Shown: positions 35,160 through 46,415, counted from the first letter of the stretch. The stretch is DNA of 64,000 nt from Sycon ciliatum (GCF_964019385.1 NC_088650.1:33204305-33268304); one strand, 5' to 3'. The notes: generated by a model from the sequence alone, not told the origin. Translations and numbers: made by a program.

Positions 35160-35386
35160 ATATTTTTTTGTCATGACGAGGACCAAGAAACCTGCGAGAA
35201 TTTCCTGAGTAAACTCGAACAGCACTTCAGCAGCGGCTCGGTAGGCCTCTACAGAGACGACGGGCTTGCCGTCCTCCGTAACGCCACTGGCCACAGTGCG
35301 GACAAAGTAAGGAAAGCTGTCATCGACACCTTCAAGACGCTGGGGCTAAAAATCACGATAGATGTCAACCTGAACGCCGTTAACTA
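35160..35386 (+). mobile_element. Penelope-like element, RT segment 1
   Basis: Encodes LSKLEQHFSSGSVGLYRDDG and LAVLRNATGHSADKVRKAV, matching the catalytic 'GLYRDDGLA' block of Penelope-like reverse transcriptases. The segment stops at a LINE insertion (35387), where AACTA is duplicated. Its upstream part is missing or unrecognisable before about 35160. The copy is broken. Confidence 0.8.
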
Positions 35387-37757
35387 ACGGATAAATCCCT
35401 GCAAAGCCACAGGCAGTGATGGGATTCCTGGGTGTCTGCTACGTGCTTGCGCTGACCTGTTGGCTCCATCACTTTCAGTGCTCTTCAGCTCATCGGTGAG
35501 GCATGGTGAAGTCCCTCTGGCTTTCAAACATGCTGTAATAAGCCCTCTCTTCAAAGCTGGCGATCCATCGGTAGCTGCAAATTATCGTCCTGTGTCGCTC
35601 CTGCCGATCGTATCCAAATTACTCGAGAAGATAGTCCAGAAGCAACTTGTTGCACATCTGGAGCGATCATGTGCCATACTACCGACTCAGTTTGCCTTCC
35701 GCCGTGAGCACTCCACAGAGGACGCCCTAGTTGTAGCAACAGATCAGGGCCTGCTGAAGAGCCGGGTCAGCCGGGTCGCGCGCCCGGCTGGGGAACTGCA
35801 CGACCTGGCTGGACAGATAACACCAGGTCCAGTCTGACCCGGCTGAAAAATGTCTCAAACTGACAATGGATTCCTAAAATACCGGCATTTTACGACTCGC
35901 GGACCCCATCTGTTGCAAATCTAGCGCAACCGTACACACTACAGTACAAGCGAGAGAAACTCGGCTAGGGTAGGGTCAACTAGGGTCAACCGGTTCGAGC
36001 GCGATCAGCGAGCAGGAAGTCAGGACATTCAAAGTCGATGGGGCAGGTACCTCGTAGTCAAAAGCGTAACTTTGGCTATAGCATTTTCCCCCCTCCCCCC
36101 CCCCCCCCCCCCCCAGTGCTCTAGTATGTGAACGTGTTCGTCCTGCTACTAGCACTAATTAGAAAACAGAATTCCTTTTTTTCAAATTGTTAAATCAGAA
36201 TCCAATGGAACTGCTTTGCATTCTTCACGTAATGTCGTTTACCTTCTACGTTTGCGGACTTTGATAGTTCACCTTGTTCTCTAAAATTTCCGATTTCCGG
36301 TAATAAATTCGCCTTTCTGTTTTCCTGCGTTTTGAGCAGGCCTTTTGGTTGTTTTTCTGCCGGATGATCTGATCTGGCTTGACCCGGCTGGCCTGCATGC
36401 GCCAGGTACACTCTGACCGGGCTGTGTTGAATATCTAGAGCAGGCCCTGCAGATGCCATCTTAAAGGCCCGGGACGACAAGTTGACCACAGGCGTCTGCC
36501 TAATCGACATGTCAAAAGCCTTTGACAAGGTCAATCACAGCCAACTGGTCCGGGACCTATTCGATCTCGGCCTGGACAATGCCTCCCTTCGCTGGTTCTG
36601 CAGCCACTTAAGCGATCGAACCCAGCAAGTGCGCATTGGCCCCACCTACAGTGTTGCTGCTAAGTGCTCATCTGGTGTACCTCAGGGCTCGGTCCTAGGA
36701 CCGATCCTGTTTAGCATGTACACCCGTGATGTCCCTGCCATAGCCCATCCTGCTCCATCTCTGCAATTTGCCGATGACATTGCCGTGCACTGCCACAGAA
36801 AATCAGTGCTAGCCACATCAGCCTGCCTATCAGGGGCCGTCACCAACGTCGCTGACTGGCTCAAGCATCGACATCTGCTTCTAAATGACAAGAAGAGCCA
36901 GGTCCTGTCAATTGTACCACAACGCAATGCGGGTCAGCATGTCGCTGTCCGCTGCAACCAGACAGAGCTTCCCCTGAGCCCAACAGCAAGGTACCTCGGC
37001 GTGACCCTTGACGCCGCTGTGAAGTGGGACCCCCATGTTGACGCGATGGCGAAGAAAGTTGTGCAGAAGATTGGAGCATTGTGGCGGTCCCGCAGATGTC
37101 TGAGCCTCAGTAGTCGCATCCAGTATGTGAGGTCAGTCATCATGCCTGACCTCCTATATGGGTCTAACGCCTTCTCTTCCTCCCTCAAGGTTTCGCAGCT
37201 TGATCGCCTTCAGGTCCTGCAGAACCGAGCGGCGAGAGCGGTATACGGTTTGCCGCCTCACACCTCGGCTCAGCCTCTGCTCGAACGTATGTCCCTGTAC
37301 AGAGTTTGCGAGTGCTACGCCTAGAAGCGGCTTGTCCTGGTGTGGCGCTGTGTCAATGGGAAAGCCAGCAGTGTCATCCAGGACCTATTCTCACCATCAG
37401 CTGGCAGCACCACCCGGCACCAGGTTTCCAGGGGCCTCACTGTCCCCTCGGCACAGTCAGAAGCCGGCAGATCTCGCCTGGCCTTTCAGGCAGCCTTGGC
37501 CTGGAACGCTCTCCCAAGGAGTGTAAGGGAGATCAAGGCTGCCCAGCAATTTAAGCTTGCCTCCATCCCCTACACCTTGCAATGAATGCTCTGTCTGACT
37601 TTTCCCGTCCACACACCACGTCATTTACTCTTCTCTGCGTGCTTGTGCGCTTATGAACTCTTTATGTTCCCTCTGTTGACGCTTCAAAATCGCTCTATTG
37701 ACACTGCAAAATCGCTCTGTTGACGCTGCAAAATTGCTTATCATCTCCCTCCCTCCC

Positions 37758-37797
<40 letters not shown>

Positions 37798-37894
37798 CGT
37801 AGCTCTCTCCCTTTTGAAATTCGCTTCCATAGAATTGGGCACCATTGCCCGTTTGGCCTTGCGAAGTAAAATAAAAATCAACAACAACAACAAC
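35387..37894 (+). mobile_element. 5'-truncated CR1/L2-type LINE inserted in the Penelope element
   Basis: Starts inside the reverse transcriptase (CKATGSDGIPG, NYRPVSLLPIVSKLLEKIV, TQFAFRREHSTEDAL) and ends with AATAAAAATCAACAACAAC, a CAA-type 3' repeat. Motif A LIDMSKAFDKVNH, motif B GVPQGSVLGPILF and the catalytic FADDI are at 36.5-36.8 kb. A DNA transposon (35745-36449) splits the RT. An in-frame stop at about 37322 separates the main frame (36482-37324) from the C-terminal segment LVLVWRCVNGK...LAWNALP. AACTA occurs at both borders (35382-35386, 37895-37899) as a probable target duplication. Confidence 0.9.
35745..36449. mobile_element. hAT-like MITE inserted in the LINE
   Basis: Perfect 11-bp ends CAGGGCCTGCT and AGCAGGCCCTG, flanked by the 5-bp duplication CAGAT (35740-35744 and 36450-36454). 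Removing one CAGAT and the insert leaves the LINE frame continuous here (VVATD followed by AILKARDDK). CAGGG ends are typical of hAT; a 5-bp duplication is known for the hAT5 group but shorter than the usual 8 bp. A C-run of about 20 lies near 36095-36115. No transposase. Confidence 0.8.
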
Positions 37895-37936
37895 AACTAC
37901 CTAGACATCACAATGAGCCTCTCCACAGGAACCTAC
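37895..37936 (+). mobile_element. Penelope-like element, sliver between two LINEs
   Basis: A 42-bp remnant encoding YLDITMSLSTGTY, the block that follows the catalytic motif in Penelope-like reverse transcriptases. It is sandwiched between the two LINE insertions, with AACTA at its left edge and AACCTAC at its right edge, the two target duplications. Confidence 0.8.
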
Positions 37937-38010
37937 GATGTCATTTTTTCAAATTTGAGTGCGGATGCAGATTTTCTCGCTCTGCGGTTTTCTTAGCTTA
38001 TGTCCCAAGT

Positions 38011-39060
38011 ATGTCTAGCAGTACCTCCAGGAGTTGCTGCATCAACCTTAGTAAGGATCTTGCGTCAGAGGACCATGCCTTCTTCGTCAAGCTGCTTCTC
38101 GGAGCAGGGGTTCGGAGCACGGACATCCGAGTTATTGATACTCAGGGCAGGAGAGGTACGTGTAAAGTAACTCTTGCCTCGACAGCTGCCCGTGACACGT
38201 TGCTCTCCCGCGGACTGTCGGCCCAAGGGAAGACCTTGGAATTGTTGCCAGGGGATGGCACTGCTGAAACGGTGAATGTGTTTGGAGTTCCGGAGGACAT
38301 GGCGCTGTCGGCCATTGCGTCTTCACTAAGTCGTTTTGGGACACTCTTGGGGCCCGCGAAAAACGAGAAAAAGACGGTTGAGGGCTGCACCTTCAGTACA
38401 GGTATCGTATACTACACCATGGTACCCACAATCGCTGTCCCCAGCTCCATCATCGTAGGCCGGTACAAACTGCGAGTTTGGCACAAAGGGCAGACCCCCA
38501 CGTGCTGGAAATGTAGCACCCCCGGCCACGTGGCGAGGGATTGCAGGGCGATCTCGCAGCAAGGCACCAAGCCCAGTCCGGGAGCTGCAACGTCAACAAG
38601 CGAGCTTGAACCACCCCAAGAACCACTTGGGCAGGGGCAGGAAAACCAAGAAGTGGCAGCGCTACCAACACCAGCAAAACAGCAACAAGAAGGCAGTGTG
38701 AACAAGGAGGCACAGGATCATGTCCCTGATGCACCACAACCTTGGACGTACGCCAATGCGTTGGGAGTTCACACTCCCTGCACGAGTGCTCGAACCGAGG
38801 CGACTGCCCCCACATCTTCATCCACACCCGCGTTCCCGATGAGTAGAGGCAAAGCTGGTCACCCATCACCCGATGACCAAGGCTTCAAGCTGGCTCGTGG
38901 GAAACACACGTTCCCAGCGCGTGTTATTACTTCTGCTACAAAGCAGGGAGTCCAGGTGACTGAGAGTGAGGAGAGCAAAGCCATTCGTCAACTCGTCACA
39001 AGGCTTCGGATGAGTATGCCACAGCGAAAGCTCGGGAGCAGGCGAAGGGACAGCTTGTAA
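38011..39060 (+). CDS. LINE ORF1 protein, zinc-knuckle nucleic-acid binder
   Basis: A 349-residue frame. Residues about 85-155 (ETVNVFGVPEDMALSAIASS) resemble an RRM-like fold with 'V.V.GVP' as the first strand. A CCHC zinc knuckle, CWKCSTPGHVARDC, lies at residues 165-178 (C165, C168, H173, C178). The C-terminal half is low complexity (Q, P, S, T). ORF1 proteins of this kind coat the LINE RNA and act as chaperones. The start ATG follows the probable 5' UTR of about 75 bp. It ends with TAA six bases before the ORF2 frame's first ATG. Confidence 0.88.
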   Translation: MSSSTSRSCCINLSKDLASEDHAFFVKLLLGAGVRSTDIRVIDTQGRRGTCKVTLASTAARDTLLSRGLSAQGKTLELLPGDGTAETVNVFGVPEDMALSAIASSLSRFGTLLGPAKNEKKTVEGCTFSTGIVYYTMVPTIAVPSSIIVGRYKLRVWHKGQTPTCWKCSTPGHVARDCRAISQQGTKPSPGAATSTSELEPPQEPLGQGQENQEVAALPTPAKQQQEGSVNKEAQDHVPDAPQPWTYANALGVHTPCTSARTEATAPTSSSTPAFPMSRGKAGHPSPDDQGFKLARGKHTFPARVITSATKQGVQVTESEESKAIRQLVTRLRMSMPQRKLGSRRRDSL

Positions 39061-39065
39061 GTTGT

Positions 39066-42000
39066 TTGAGGTTGCGCGCCTTGCATTGTTTGTCTCATTG
39101 GCTTAACTTTATTCCGCATTTGTCTGTATCTATCTGCATCAACATTTTAGCCCCTACTATGACTCTCCCTCTCAATCCTCATGCACCACCTTTTATACCC
39201 CATGCATCTACGCCGACTCAGTCTGGCATAAAAATAGCCACGCTCAATGCATGTAGCTTAAGATACAAACTGCCAGAGATTGCCAGCCTCATCCGCACGC
39301 GTCAGTACGACATCTTGGGTCTATCAGAGACATGGCTAGATCCCGAGATTACAGACGGAGAGCTCAGTATTGACGGGTACAATCTGATTCGAAAAGACCG
39401 CACTCAACGCTTGGGTGGCGGAGTCTGCTTCTACTACCGTCAAGATCTCCCAGTTCGATCCCGCCCAGATCTGCATTCTGAATCTACAGAAACAGTCTGG
39501 GTAGAAATAAACGGAAAACCAGGTCGGCACCTGGTTGGTTGCGTGTACCGGCCACCGGGGGAGCCAGTGTCTTACTGGACAGATTTGGAAGCAGATATTG
39601 TACGAGCAGCTGTGCAGTCTTCTTCCGTGACCCTAGTTGGAGACTTTAATGTAAATATGGACCCAGCCCGTCCGGCACCCCAGCACAAACACCTCACCGA
39701 CCTCTGTGCTGCGTTTGGCCTCCAGAACATCGTCATGCAGCCGACCCGTGAAACTCCACAGTGCCCTGAAGGCACGATGATCGATCTCATATTGACCAAC
39801 CCGGCGCTAGTGTCCCTAGCAACGGTTGTGCCCACTGATATTAGTGACCACAGCGCTGTGGAAGCCTTTATTCAGCTTGCCGTTGACGTTCCACCCGCGT
39901 CATCCACGACGTCGCGGCTGACCAGGAATATACGTGGCGTTGACATTAACTCTTTTCGGCAAGATATCCTTGAGGCTTCTCTACATGATTTTTCGGATCA
40001 CAATGATGTAAATCACATGTGGAAAGAGTGGCACACTAAGGGTGCGTTCTTAAATCCTCTCGGAAAAGTTGGAGACTCTCCGAAAAGTTCGAGAGCTGTT
40101 CTTATATCCTCTCCGACTTTTAGGAGGCTCTCTAAAGCTCTCCAAGCTCTCCAAGCTTCAGAGGTGGTTGAAACTTGGAGATTCCCGCGGTTTGGGATCA
40201 GCGCATGCGAACTACGACTAAAAGCCACGTGTTCATCATGAGTGTACGCATTTCCCTTTTCGCATACGCACATACATTCATCACTCAAGATCGCGGCCCC
40301 TTTGACGCTTCATTTTGCTTGACACGTGCAAAATATCTCCGAATTCTTCGAGACCCGTTCTTGAGTAATCCCAGTTTCTTCGACTTCTCTTTTCTTCTTC
40401 TTCTAGAAGCTAGAGAATATAAGAACGCACCCTAAGTTCCTGTACGTTTTGGACAAGCATGCCCCGCTGCACAACTCTAAGCCTTCCCGGAGGGCGATAC
40501 CTCCCTGGTCTGACAGAGAGCTGCACCAGCTCGAACAGCGTAAACGGCGGCTGCACAGCCGTTGGCGGAAGGATAGGACAAACGGCACACTGTATGCAGA
40601 GTTTAAACAAGCACGTAGCACTGCTCGGAACGCGTATCGGCGCAAGCGAAACGAGTACTTCTCCCGTCAGTGCGAAGAAAATGTGGCCAACCCTAGGAAG
40701 TCTTGGGCCATTCTAAATGCAGTCACTGGGCGTTCACGTCGCCGCCAAGATCCTAGTTGTAGCATCAGCGAGGTGGCCGACACGTTCCACTCCATTGTCA
40801 CCGATCCCAACCGTCCTGAACAACTCTGTACCCCGCACGGTCCCGCTGGACCCGTCTCCTTGACCGAACTTGATCCTGTGACTCCTGCTGACGTCCGACG
40901 TCTCCTTGAGAAGTTGGATGCGCGGAAAGCCACAGGTAGTGACGGCATGCCGGGCTCTCTGCTACAGCAGTGTGCTGACTTGCTTTCATATTCTCTTGCT
41001 GTGCTGTTCTGCACCTCGCTGAGGACTGGAACCATTCCATCCGCATTTAAATTGGCGTCTGTCGTGCCACTGTACAAGGCCGGTGACCCATCAGTCCCCA
41101 CCAACTATAGACCTGTATCCCTTCTCCCAATAGTGTCTAAGTTGCTGGAGAGGGTAGTGCAACACCAGTTAGTTCGTCATTTGGACTTGACCCAGGCATT
41201 ACCCGAAACACAATTTGCCTTCCGCAAGAAATGTTCCACGGAAGACGCCCTCTGTGTGCTGACTGATAATCTGCAGAAAGCGAGAGACAGTGGCAAGACC
41301 ACAGGGCTGTGCCTATTAGACATGTCGAAGGCTTTTGATAAAGTGCACCACGACAAGTTAATTCAAGACCTCCTTGCGGTTGGAATTTCTGGAAAAGCCC
41401 TTAGTTGGTTCGTCGACTACTTGTCCGGCCGCAAGCAGCAGATCCTCATCTCGCCTTCAACCAGCCCTGCTCTGGCTTGCACCTGCGGAGTACCCCAAGG
41501 CTCTGTTCTCGGCCCTGTCCTCTTCAGTATATACACACGCGATGTCCCTTTGGTTTCCTCGCCTGTGCCAAGTGTACAATTTGCAGATGACATAGCCCTG
41601 TACGACTCCCAGGCCTCAGCGGCGGAAGCGTCCAGAACCCTCACCACAGCGGCAACTGCTCTGGCCGGTTGGCTGAAGTCCCGAGGCCTCATCTTGAACG
41701 CCACCAAGAGCCAGGTTCTGACTATCTCTCCCCAGCAGCATGTACAGGAAGTAACAGTCAAAAGCGGTGACTGTCTCCTCCCCTCAGCGTCTTCTGCGCG
41801 CTACCTCGGCGTTCACCTTGACAATCGCCTAGATTGGGACACCCATGTAAACTATGTGGTCGCCAAGGTTGCCAAGAAAATTGGCGCCTTGTGGCGGGCA
41901 CGCCGAAGCCTATCAAGACGCTCTCGTCAGGTGTATGTGAAGGCGGTCATAATGCCCGACCTGCTTTATGGCTCCTGCTGTTTCTCAGCCGCAATGCGAG

Positions 42001-42398
42001 AGGGTCAACTGAAACGACTGCAAACCACGCAAAACAGAGCCATCCGCTGTATCGATGGCAACCCGCCCCGGACAGCCATGCAGCCGCTGCTCACTGCTCA
42101 CTCCCTGTACCGTGTCAGCGAGCTCTACAGGCAGAAAATATTGATCACCATCTGGCGGTGCATCCACGCCCACACCAGCCCTGTGCTCGCCCAGCTTCTG
42201 ACCCCGGCACAAGGCACCCCTACCCGCCATCAGCAGTCAAATGGCCTACTAAGCCAGGCAAACCGTTTCCGCCGCGGTCAGCGGAGATTTTCTGTTGCTG
42301 GTGCTCTGCTGTGGAACGCTCTCCCTGGTGAGGTCCGCACAATTACCCGGCTACCTGAGTTTAAGCATGCATGTGTACCATACGCCTGTAGGGATTAG
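39066..42398 (+). CDS. LINE ORF2: AP endonuclease and reverse transcriptase (interrupted)
   Basis: The N-terminal part (39066-40036) is an APE-type endonuclease with TLNACSL, GLSETWL, VYRPP, VGDFNVN and ISDHSAVEA, all the usual catalytic blocks. The RT part (40436-42398) has NYRPVSLLPIVSKLLERVV, motif A LLDMSKAFDKVHH, motif B GVPQGSVLGPVLF, catalytic FADDIALY, and the C-terminal ALLWNALPGEV. A PIF/Harbinger-like MITE (40040-40432) with TAA duplication sits between endonuclease and RT; without it the frame is continuous (EWHTK then FLYVLDKHAP). The protein nicks target DNA and primes reverse transcription. The insertion makes this copy non-functional. Confidence 0.92.
40040..40432. mobile_element. 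PIF/Harbinger-like MITE in LINE ORF2
   Basis: Ends GGGTGCGTTCTTAAAT and ATATAAGAACGCACCC, flanked by TAA (40037-40039 and 40433-40435). A three-base TWA duplication is the PIF/Harbinger signature. The element is 393 bp. A second, inverted copy is at 44195-44596. Confidence 0.9.
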
Positions 42399-42654
42399 TT
42401 CGAGTTGCTGCTGATCGCTCTGCTCTCCCTCCCCGTGCAGTTCAGTAACCCGCACGTAGTATCACAGATACATCGTATTCTCTCTCTCCCCCCGTTTACC
42501 CGCAGTTATTAGTATCCTATTCTCTTACTATGTGCTTCCATAGCTTTTACTATGTTCTTCCATAGCCACTTCTAGGCTAAGCCTTCGCCGTCATTTTACT
42601 GGGTCGTCATCCCGTTTGAATGTGCGAAGTGAAATAAAAACCAACCAACCAACC

Positions 42655-43559
42655 AACCTACCAACCGTACCGAAAACCCAACGACACCCCACTGTATGTC
42701 AACGCCAACTCCAATCACCCACCGCAAGTCCTTAAGAACATCCCAGCTGGAATTAACAACCGACTGGCAAGCATCTCCTGCTCAGAAGCGGTGTTCCGTG
42801 ACGCTATCCCCATCTACGCGGAGGCCCTCAACGCCAGCGGCCACCCTAGCACGCTCGAGTTCAAACAGAAAACAAGCAAAAAGAAGAAAAGGAAGAGGAA
42901 GGTGATTTGGTACAACCCGCCCTACAGCCGTAATGTGAAAACAAACATCGGTGGAAGATTCCTCGCGCTCATTAAGAAGCACTTCCCCCCACAGTCGAAG
43001 CTCGGAAATATATTCACAAAAAAACACCATCAAGATAAGCTACAGTTGCATGCCAAAGATGGCTGCACGCATCAAAAGCCACAACAAAGCGGTTCTCTGC
43101 CCGCAAACGAAAAAATCGGAAAAGCCTTGCAACTGCCGAGACAAGCCATCTTGTCCACTCAACGGTGAATGCCAAACGACGGAGCTGATATATGTGGCAT
43201 CCATAACATCAGGCCCCACCAAAAAGGAATACACCGGTATGACGCCGCCACCATTCAAGTCACGCCATGCCAACCACATGACTACAACAAGATACGAGAA
43301 GTACTCCAGCTGCACTGAGTTCTCCAACTACATCTGGAAGCTGAAGAAATCCAACGCCCAATACGAAGTCGAATGGAGGATAAAAGATCGCGCCCGGGCA
43401 TACTCCTACATCACGAAGCGGTGTTCCATCTGTACCAGAGAAAAATATCACATCTTGAACACGCTAGGGTCACCGTCCAGCCTCAACAAGCGCTCTGAAA
43501 TGGTGTCCAAGTGCCGACACGAGAACAAGTATCTCCTAAAAAACCACGGTGTCACCTAA
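42655..43559 (+). mobile_element. Penelope-like element, RT end and GIY-YIG endonuclease
   Basis: The first part encodes YRKPNDTPLYVNANSNHPP, the conserved C-terminal RT block of Penelope-like elements. The second (about 43110-43550) is a GIY-YIG endonuclease: CNCRDKPSCPLNGEC, LIYVASITS, EYTGMT and TKRCSICTREKYHIL, with the typical closing RSEMVSKCRHENKYLL. GIY-YIG fused to RT is diagnostic of this group. The enzyme would cut target DNA for insertion. The copy is broken by the two LINEs and by a small number of frame changes. Confidence 0.9.
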
Positions 43560-44190
43560 ACATGTCTCCACAGCCTCCTGCCCACACCATTCACGTTCAC
43601 ACACCTTGCTCATAACACCCTGCCCACACCAGCCATATACATTTACACTGCGCTATTATCACACTGCTAGCTCTACAGCCTCCTGCCTACAACATCCACA
43701 CGCATTGCTCACCACCTCCTGCCCACACCAGCCACACACTCCGCGCTAACACTGCACTGCTAGCCCCTGCCTTCAACAACCACACACTCTGCACACAGCC
43801 CCTGCCTAAAACACCACCGCTACTGCGCTAGCCCCCACAGTCTCACACAGCTTTTTATACCACCCTCTCCTGACAGATATACCGGCATGGTCGGTACCCG
43901 ATCTTCATGTTGCCTGATGATTGCGTAAGCATGAAACTTAAAGTAGCAGCAAACAAGCCTTGATTGTCCTTGTTGTTCTGTTGTGAATGACACAGGGGCA
44001 CTCCGGGAATTTTTTCGGTGGTGTGTTCTCTTCATGGGGGCCTTATATGGCCCCCAAGGAATGGGGAATCGCGAAAACTAGACCCAAAAAGTCGATATAT
44101 GAAGCCAGGGAGGGCCAAGTTTGTCTCCTCTTTTGATGGTTTTGATGACGTCACGTGTGATTAGTATTCAAATTCTCTGCATTTGAAGAT
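43560..44190. other. Penelope 3' region, CACAC-rich, then unassigned
   Basis: Following the GIY-YIG frame is a 300-bp stretch with irregular 'CACACCAGCCACACA'-type repeats, then the hammerhead-like motif at 43914, then sequence without recognisable features up to the MITE at 44195. Confidence 0.5.
43914..43937 (+). ncRNA. Hammerhead-ribozyme-like core, candidate
   Basis: CTGATGA, a short TGC-GTAA-GCA stem-loop, and GAAAC follow each other, the order of the conserved hammerhead core with a minimal stem II. Penelope-like elements are known to carry hammerhead ribozymes. It lies about 350 bp past the end of the GIY-YIG frame. Against it: the base step closing stem II is T-T rather than G-C, and stems I and III and the cleavage site were not resolved. 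Confidence 0.3.
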
Positions 44191-44194
44191 CTTA

Positions 44195-44596
44195 GGGTGC
44201 GTTCTTAAATTCTCCAGCTTCTAGAAGAAGAAGAAAAGAGAAGTCGAAGAAACTGGGATTCTTCAAGAACGGGTCTCGAAGAATTCGGAGATATTTTGCA
44301 GATGTCAAGCAAAATGGAGCGCCAAAGGGACCGTGATCTTGAGTGCCACGAAAATAGTATGCGCTGTGCGTATGTGAAAAGGGAAATGCGTACACTCATG
44401 ATCAACACGTGGCTTTTAGCCTAGTTCGCATGCGCTGATCCGAAACCGCGGGAATCTCCGAGTTTCAACCACCTCTGAAGCTTGGAGAGCTTCGAGAGCT
44501 TTGGAGAGCCTCCTAAAATTCGGAGAGGATATAAGAACAGCTCTCGAACTTTTCGGAGAGTCTCCAACTTTTCCGAGAGGATTTAAGAACGCACCC
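44195..44596. mobile_element. PIF/Harbinger-like MITE, second copy
   Basis: Ends GGGTGCGTTCTTAAATTC and GGATTTAAGAACGCACCC with TTA on both sides (44192-44194 and 44597-44599). It is the inverted counterpart of 40040-40432 and about 402 bp long. The similarity runs the full length. Confidence 0.9.
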
Positions 44597-44599
44597 TTA

Positions 44600-45835
44600 G
44601 TTGTTTGAATTTTCTGGTGATGAAGAACGATGTTTGGTCGACATTCCCAAGCTTCACAACTGCGGAAATACTCTAAGGAACCTGAAGGACCCCCTGAGTT
44701 GCCCCTGGTGGAAGCGCAGCCTGATGAGGGCCAGGAGATTGGAGCGGACCAAGGGAAAAATATTTGCCGAACGTGTGTTCGAAGCGGTTCATATTCACTT
44801 CTTTCGATGATTATTATCAATATCATCCGGCGGAAAATCGATGTTTCTCGTGCCCAATTATTATGTGTACGCAAAACAATCTTTCTGCACTCGATGACGC
44901 AAAATCTCCATACGAAACATGGTTCGTATGAAAGCCAGTCCACATGTATTCTCCGTGCCGAAAAATCGTATGAAGTAGGCTTCGAAAAAATCCGTATCGT
45001 CCATACGGATTTTGGCATGGAAAATCGTACCCTGGAACCTAGCTATTAATTTACAAACAACGTTTCTTCATTTATGATTTGGAAAGTTTCTTTCTCAATC
45101 AAGATCCAAATGGAACGGAAACAGGGCGGCTGCATCCACAGGCAGCTGCGCACAAAGATCATGCATTTAATTGGCGACCACGACTTTCATTGGCGTGGAA
45201 TGGTGGAAAAAGGAACTAGTGCAGCGACAAAATAGAAACGGAGAAGATGTAGCAGCAAGGAGAGCGAATGGCTAAAGTGCACTACCCTACTGTCTGTAGT
45301 TAGTGAACACATAGTCACGTGGTCAAGTGATCACATACACATATACATCATACCAATACGTCATCATGATCATGCATAACAAAAAGAACAGAAAGGAAAG
45401 TCATGCCTGAGCAAAACAAATCAAGAGCGCGAGACTACTCACGGTATGAAAACATAACGAAGAATTTGTTTCAGAAGGTAATGCAAAGACTAGAGAAACG
45501 AAGACTACCTTCGAAGCTACTTTGAAGTGAAATGGAGTCAATCATTAGAAATGAAGATAGGGAACCAGAATTCTGCTAACCCAAGCGTGGAATCAGCCAC
45601 AATGTAAGAGAGTAAGAGAGTACAATCATTGTCATGGTATATACGAAAACACTAATGTTAATCATCGTCATGTAATGCAAAATACAAATTAGTTATTCAG
45701 AATTCATTTTCATGTATTTCATCGCGACCTTCGCGACGAGCAGTTCTCAGGAGATTGAGGGCCTGCTAACAAATCCGAGAGCGGCTAAAGAATGCATGCA
45801 CAATCCGGGATGAAGCGTCGGTAGAGATTTACCAA
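44600..45835. other. No feature recognised
   Basis: Short overlapping ORFs (for example plus 44630-45049) without known motifs. The sequence from 45060 to 45835 has no long ORF, repeat or RNA signature that I can support. Confidence 0.5.
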
Positions 45836-46112
45836 ACCTAGAAAGCGAGATAGAGAGCAGAGTGAGTGTCTGGAGCAGGGTAGTTCACCATGGCCTTGAC
45901 TTTCTCTGCCAGTGTCTCAATGCCGCCGACGACAGCGGCTTGGACATTGTGACCGAGGAATGTCACGGAAGGGCTGCATGAAGACACACTTGCTGACAAT
46001 GACCACCAGACCATACTCTGCCAAGTGATGGAAGATGGTCTTCAGATGCTTGAGGTGTTCTGCTGTCGAGCGACTCACTACCAGTAGAATGTAGACAGTT
46101 GACAGCTAAGCC
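45836..46112 (-). mobile_element. Ty3/Gypsy reverse-transcriptase fragment
   Basis: Minus-strand sequence gives HLKHLKTIFHHLAEYGLVV and SKCVFMQP followed by VTFLGHNVQAA, the classic segment after the catalytic motif of Ty3/Gypsy reverse transcriptases. Only this short piece survives, with no LTR or other domain nearby. An old, broken fossil. Confidence 0.8.
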
Positions 46113-46214
46113 AGGAACGAATAGAGGCCACCGCTGGGCAGGGCAGCTTCAAGATGACGCCTCACCATTTTTCAACACTGTACCAAGGACAAACAACAAG
46201 AGAGAGAAAGCGGG

Positions 46215-46233
46215 GAAGAGAGAGGGAGGGAGA

Positions 46234-46299
<66 letters not shown>

Positions 46300-46415
46300 A
46301 AGAGAGCAGGGAGGGTAAGAGAATGATATGCAGACACACCAGCAAGCAGACAGATATGGTATTCTGCAATATAAAGACAGGCAGAGACAATGCGGGGGGG
46401 GGGGGGGGGGGGGAG
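46215..46415. repeat. (GA)n microsatellite and G-run
   Basis: GA-rich tract at 46215-46315 and a run of about 20 G at 46394-46413. Between and beyond, to 47155, only short ORFs are found, including a minus-strand frame at 46422-46622 that is not recognised. Confidence 0.9.

Larger units (their letters stand above)
37937..42654 (+). mobile_element. Full-length CR1/L2-type LINE
   Basis: The element has a short 5' UTR, ORF1 (38011-39060), ORF2 (39066-42398) and a 3' UTR ending AATAAAAACCAACCAACC. It is flanked by the 7-bp duplication AACCTAC (37930-37936 and 42655-42661). Both ORFs are open except for one 393-bp DNA transposon in ORF2. The short 3' tandem repeat instead of a poly-A tail is typical of the CR1/L2 group. 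It is probably young. Confidence 0.92.

Noticed and set aside
34962-35294. Minus-strand ORF of 110 codons, Q- and P-rich at its end
   Set aside because: It overlaps the Penelope RT segment on the other strand for much of its length and matches nothing known.
44416-45018. 200-codon minus ORF
   Set aside because: A third of it is the Harbinger-like MITE; the rest has no motif and no splice signals.
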